Shown piece after piece: positions 33,403 through 36,213 of a stretch of DNA of 36,213 bases. A model generated the notes under the pieces. It did no database searches. It was not told where the DNA came from and saw only the letters and a program-made list of their open reading frames with translations. Location of the stretch: NCBI GenBank assembly GCA_013306675.1, contig JABLUY010000311.1, positions 1 to 36,213 of the forward strand, in the 5' to 3' direction. The position numbers were made by a program, and so were the translations under genes. This stretch comes from Thraustochytrium sp. TN22 (Eukaryota > Sar > Bigyra > Thraustochytrida > Thraustochytriidae). How positions within the stretch are numbered: the first letter of the stretch is position 1; every line of letters starts with the position of its first letter.

Positions 33403-35844
33403 TCAGGTGCTGGAAGGGTCGGCAGGGTCCACCGCGACCGCCTCGGAGGCTGTCGTAGTGGTGATGGTATGACTGTCGTCGGCGGCAGCGGCGATGTCGG
33501 GGGGCAGGGACTTGGGGTTTTCGTCCCCGTGAAGAACCTTCTTGAGAGAGGTGGGCACTCCGTTGAGAAGGACGTTCTCGGCCAAGGCGCCAGCCATTTC
33601 GTTGTACTCAGACGCCAGGTCGGACTCCCGGAGGAAACCAGCGAGACACTGCTGCAGGCGAAGCAGCCAGGCCCATGGACGCGAGCGGGGCACACGACGG
33701 TCCCAGTCGGCGTTTTGGCAGGCGGCCTCCATGGGCTGCACGATCGAGTTGGACTCGGAGAAACCGACGAGGACCTTGGTGTGCACGGTCTCCTCGCCGT
33801 TGATGCACTTGATGAGGTGGTCGGTGGCGTCGGCGGCCAGCGTTGTGGCACGCACGCGGTCAAGGGGCGACGGGTAGTCGCCTTGGCAGAGGTGGCCGAG
33901 CTTGACGGTGCGCACAGAAAAGTGGCCCTTACCCTCCTCTCGAAAGAGCGTCTCCATGAAGTTGAGGTCGTAGGAGGGGCTGCAGAACTCGTTGCGCACG
34001 ACGACAAAATGGCGCTTGCTGTGCTCCGTGATGAGCCCCTTGATGCGCTCGATGTCCTTCTGCATCTGCTGCAGCGTAGGCGACTGTTCCGGGATGTAGG
34101 CGATGTCCGCACCGGAGGCGAGCGCGGAGAGCACGGTGAGGAAGCCACTGTTGCGGCCCTGCACCTCGATAATGAAGACGCGGCTTTTGGAGGAGTCGGC
34201 GCTCTTCTTGCAGGTATCGATGGCGCTGACGATGGCGTTGAGCGCCGTGTCCGAGCCGATGCTAAAGTCGGTGCCCGGAATGTTGTTGGAGATGGTGGCT
34301 GGTACATAGGCGATGGGCACCTTGATCTTATCACGCAGGTGGTAGAGGCCGTTGAGGCCGTCGAAGCCCCCAATGACCAGGAGGGCGTCGAGCTTGAAGC
34401 GCTCGCAGACCTCGTTGATGGCGTCGGCGTTGGACGGCACGGAGCGGTCGGTTCGCAGGTTGCAGCCGCCGTCGCCGGCCCAGCCGATGACGTCCGTCCA
34501 CTTGAGCGGCTTGATGTTGCCGTCCAGAAAGCCCTGGAAGCCGTCGTAGGCCGCAAAGACCGCGTAACCCTGGTTCAGCGCATAGTGGTTGGCGCTGCGC
34601 ACGGCGGCATTGGTGCCGCCGGCCGGCGCGCCGGAGCAGATGATGCAGATGTTGCGTCCGTTGTCCCAGACGGCCTCGCGCTTGGCCACGTCGCGGTTGA
34701 TGGACTTTTGGATGTTCCAGTGGCGCTTGAAGTCCTTGCCGCGCGCGCAGATGGCGCCCTCGAAGTCGAGGCAGTTGGTGAACTCGGCAACGCTTTGCGT
34801 GGCTTCCACGGTCTCCACGAGGGGGTTGAAGGTGACGGCGTAACCGCGCACGCCGACGATGGTGGAGGCGTCCTCCGGCGTGGTGCGCAGCAGGCGTTCC
34901 ACAGCCATGGCGCCCGTGACGGAGCCGAGGAAGCGGTCGTACGCCGAGGCGTAGCCGCCGCGCTGCACGTGTCCCAGGATGGTGGACCGCGTATCGTGGC
35001 CGAGGCGATCCACGATGACCTGCCGCACGTACTCGGTCTTGATTGGCTTGCCGAACTTGTCCACGGCGCCCTCGGCGACGAGGACCGTGCAAAGGCGCGC
35101 GCCGCGCTTGCGCTGATGGTCCAGCTTGGCGCAGAGCACGGATTCCCAGTCGTCGTGCTTGGAGGGCGCCTCTGGGATGAAGATGAAGTCGGCGCCGGTC
35201 GCGACGCCTGCGGCCCACGCCAGGTAGCCGCAGTGCCGGCCCATGATCTCCAGCACGAAGGTGCGCTGGTGGCTCGACGCAGTGCTCTGCACGGCGTCGA
35301 TGGCATCCACGATGCGGTGCAGCGCCGTGTCCGTGCCGATGGTCAGCGTGCCGTCGTACACCATGTCATTGTCGATGCTGCCCACGCAGCCGATGATGTT
35401 GATGTTGGCGTACTTGGCAGCCTGCGCGTCCGTGACACGGCCGGCGGCGTGCAGCTCCGCAAGCAGCGACGGCCACTCCAGCTTGAAGATGTTGGCGCCC
35501 GTTAGCGAGCCATCGCCGCCGCAGCAGATCAGGTTCGTCACGCCGCGCTCCACGAGGTTCTGGCACGCCGTGAGCCGGCCGGGCCGCTCGCGGAACTCCG
35601 CGCACCGCGCGGACCCGATCACCGTGCCGCCCTTGTAGATGATCATCTGCACATCCCCCCAGCTCATGTTCTTGATCTTGTCCAGGCCGTCCACCATGCC
35701 CTGGTACCCCTCGTAGATGCCGTACACGTCGCGCCCGTGGTGCAGCCCGCACCGCACCACGCTGCGCACCACCGCGTTCATGCCCGGCGCGTCGCCGCCG
35801 CTCGTGAACACCGCCACGGCGTGGTCCATCCTCTCCGCGTCCAT
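33403..35844 (-). CDS. ATP-dependent 6-phosphofructokinase, duplicated eukaryotic type
   Basis: 813 residues from ATG 35844; the frame is open upstream to 36054 but reads as Arg/Gly/Glu repeats, so the inner ATG that directly precedes the PFK fold is preferred. Two tandem PFK domains (about 8-400 and 405-775), as in fungal and animal PFK. The N-terminal half is catalytic: SGGDAPGMNAVVR, GGDGS (109-113), SIDND with catalytic D158 (usually TIDND), and MGRHCGYLA (201-209). The C-terminal half has the altered regulatory-type motifs SGAPAGGTNAAVR, IGGFDGL and TISNNIPGTDFSIG. It phosphorylates fructose 6-phosphate with ATP to fructose 1,6-bisphosphate in glycolysis. GGDG rather than GGDD favours ATP over pyrophosphate. 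The tail is Ala/Thr/Asp-rich. Confidence 0.95.
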   Translation of the reverse strand: MDAERMDHAVAVFTSGGDAPGMNAVVRSVVRCGLHHGRDVYGIYEGYQGMVDGLDKIKNMSWGDVQMIIYKGGTVIGSARCAEFRERPGRLTACQNLVERGVTNLICCGGDGSLTGANIFKLEWPSLLAELHAAGRVTDAQAAKYANINIIGCVGSIDNDMVYDGTLTIGTDTALHRIVDAIDAVQSTASSHQRTFVLEIMGRHCGYLAWAAGVATGADFIFIPEAPSKHDDWESVLCAKLDHQRKRGARLCTVLVAEGAVDKFGKPIKTEYVRQVIVDRLGHDTRSTILGHVQRGGYASAYDRFLGSVTGAMAVERLLRTTPEDASTIVGVRGYAVTFNPLVETVEATQSVAEFTNCLDFEGAICARGKDFKRHWNIQKSINRDVAKREAVWDNGRNICIICSGAPAGGTNAAVRSANHYALNQGYAVFAAYDGFQGFLDGNIKPLKWTDVIGWAGDGGCNLRTDRSVPSNADAINEVCERFKLDALLVIGGFDGLNGLYHLRDKIKVPIAYVPATISNNIPGTDFSIGSDTALNAIVSAIDTCKKSADSSKSRVFIIEVQGRNSGFLTVLSALASGADIAYIPEQSPTLQQMQKDIERIKGLITEHSKRHFVVVRNEFCSPSYDLNFMETLFREEGKGHFSVRTVKLGHLCQGDYPSPLDRVRATTLAADATDHLIKCINGEETVHTKVLVGFSESNSIVQPMEAACQNADWDRRVPRSRPWAWLLRLQQCLAGFLRESDLASEYNEMAGALAENVLLNGVPTSLKKVLHGDENPKSLPPDIAAAADDSHTITTTTASEAVAVDPADPSST

Positions 35845-36213
35845 CCTGCCGCTGCCGCTGCCGCTGCAGGCCTGCCGGATACGCGCTCGCTGGCCCAGCC
35901 CAGCCTCGCTCGACCCGCAGAGGCCCGCCGCCTGTGCGCGCAGCTCCCGCCGCTCCCGCTCCTGCCGCTCCCGCTCCTGCACCTCGCCTCGCCTCGCCTC
36001 GCGCCCGCGCCCGCGCCCGCGCCCGCGCGCGCGCCTCCGGGTTCTGCGCACCAACGCGCCCGCGCGCCGCCGCCGCCGCGTTCAAATCGCTCGACCCAAA
36101 CCCAAACTATCTTCTTCTCTCTGCTCGCTCGGCTCTCGCGCCCGCGCCGCGCCGCCGCGGGCCGCCGCGCGTCGGGCGTCGCTCGGGCCTGGTCGGCCGC
36201 GCGGGCCCGCGCC
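35845..36213. promoter_or_regulatory. PFK upstream region
   Basis: 369 bp to the window edge. CTGCCGCTCCCGCTC repeats near 35945-35980, CCTCG units near 35985, and (GCGCCC)n at about 36001-36030 are probably in the 5' UTR and promoter. TTCAAAT lies at 36081-36087 and an AT-richer pyrimidine stretch at about 36098-36122, a plausible core promoter position for the minus-strand PFK gene. Confidence 0.4.

Noticed and set aside
33304-35505. Plus-strand 733-codon frame antisense to PFK
   Set aside because: A Gly/Val/Asp-rich shadow of the PFK gene with no recognisable domain.
1-36213. Transposons, virus-derived elements, CRISPR arrays, rRNA
   Set aside because: No reverse transcriptase, integrase, transposase, capsid or long terminal repeat signature was seen on either strand, and no spaced identical repeats typical of CRISPR.

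Overview
The window is nuclear DNA from a GC-rich, gene-dense, intron-poor unicellular eukaryote. It carries eukaryote-only genes (eIF3m, PEX16, UBAC2, Aurora kinase, SLBP, duplicated PFK), genes for mitochondrial proteins (mS38, FAM210-like), spliceosomal GT-AG introns, and a CFAP20DC homologue that points to a cell with a cilium or flagellum. My best guess is a GC-rich stramenopile such as a thraustochytrid. That rests on overall style (high GC, few introns, tetranucleotide microsatellites, a fused CDK-cyclin) and not on a diagnostic marker. No rRNA, tRNA, CRISPR array or recognisable transposon was found.

Layout, left to right: a small unknown membrane protein (549-1103 +); an unknown multi-pass membrane protein (1277-3289 -); a FAM210-type mitochondrial protein (4060-4971 +); a protein with two UbiC-like domains (5156-6544 +); an RNF126/RNF115-type E3 ligase (6887-7927 -); a small membrane protein (8758-9267 +); a thioredoxin-UIM-UBL-PUB-STI1 protein (9325-11205 -); a double-PH protein (11896-13404 +); mitochondrial ribosomal protein mS38 (13496-13855 -); eIF3m (14614-16047 +); ADF/cofilin (16824-17300 -); two-exon SLBP (17505-18357 +); a multi-pass membrane protein (19063-20091 +); CFAP20DC-like (20503-22764 +); an Aurora kinase (22894-24018 -); an array of ~142-bp repeats (24316-24745); three-exon UBAC2 (24898-26198 -); an F-box / degenerate CDK / cyclin fusion (26952-29972 +); an unknown charged protein (30141-31181 +); PEX16 (31560-32849 +); and 6-phosphofructokinase (33403-35844 -).

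Most genes sit in divergent pairs sharing 0.2-0.85 kb GC-rich promoter regions full of short tandem repeats, and in convergent pairs separated by only 20-350 bp. Two genes (PH protein and SLBP) are followed directly by a decayed extra copy of their own 3' coding end. Three ubiquitin/ERAD-type genes lie within 20 kb (RNF126-like, thioredoxin-UBL-PUB, UBAC2), but nothing proves they work together.

The most striking gene is the 1006-residue fusion of an F-box, a CDK-like kinase whose HRD reads HRN and whose DFG reads DFA, and an A/B-type cyclin. It could be an SCF substrate receptor with a built-in cyclin-pseudoCDK module. Next are the five-part thioredoxin-UIM-UBL-PUB-STI1 protein and the tandem UbiC-like protein, in which both catalytic-type residues (Arg, Glu) are kept in each copy.
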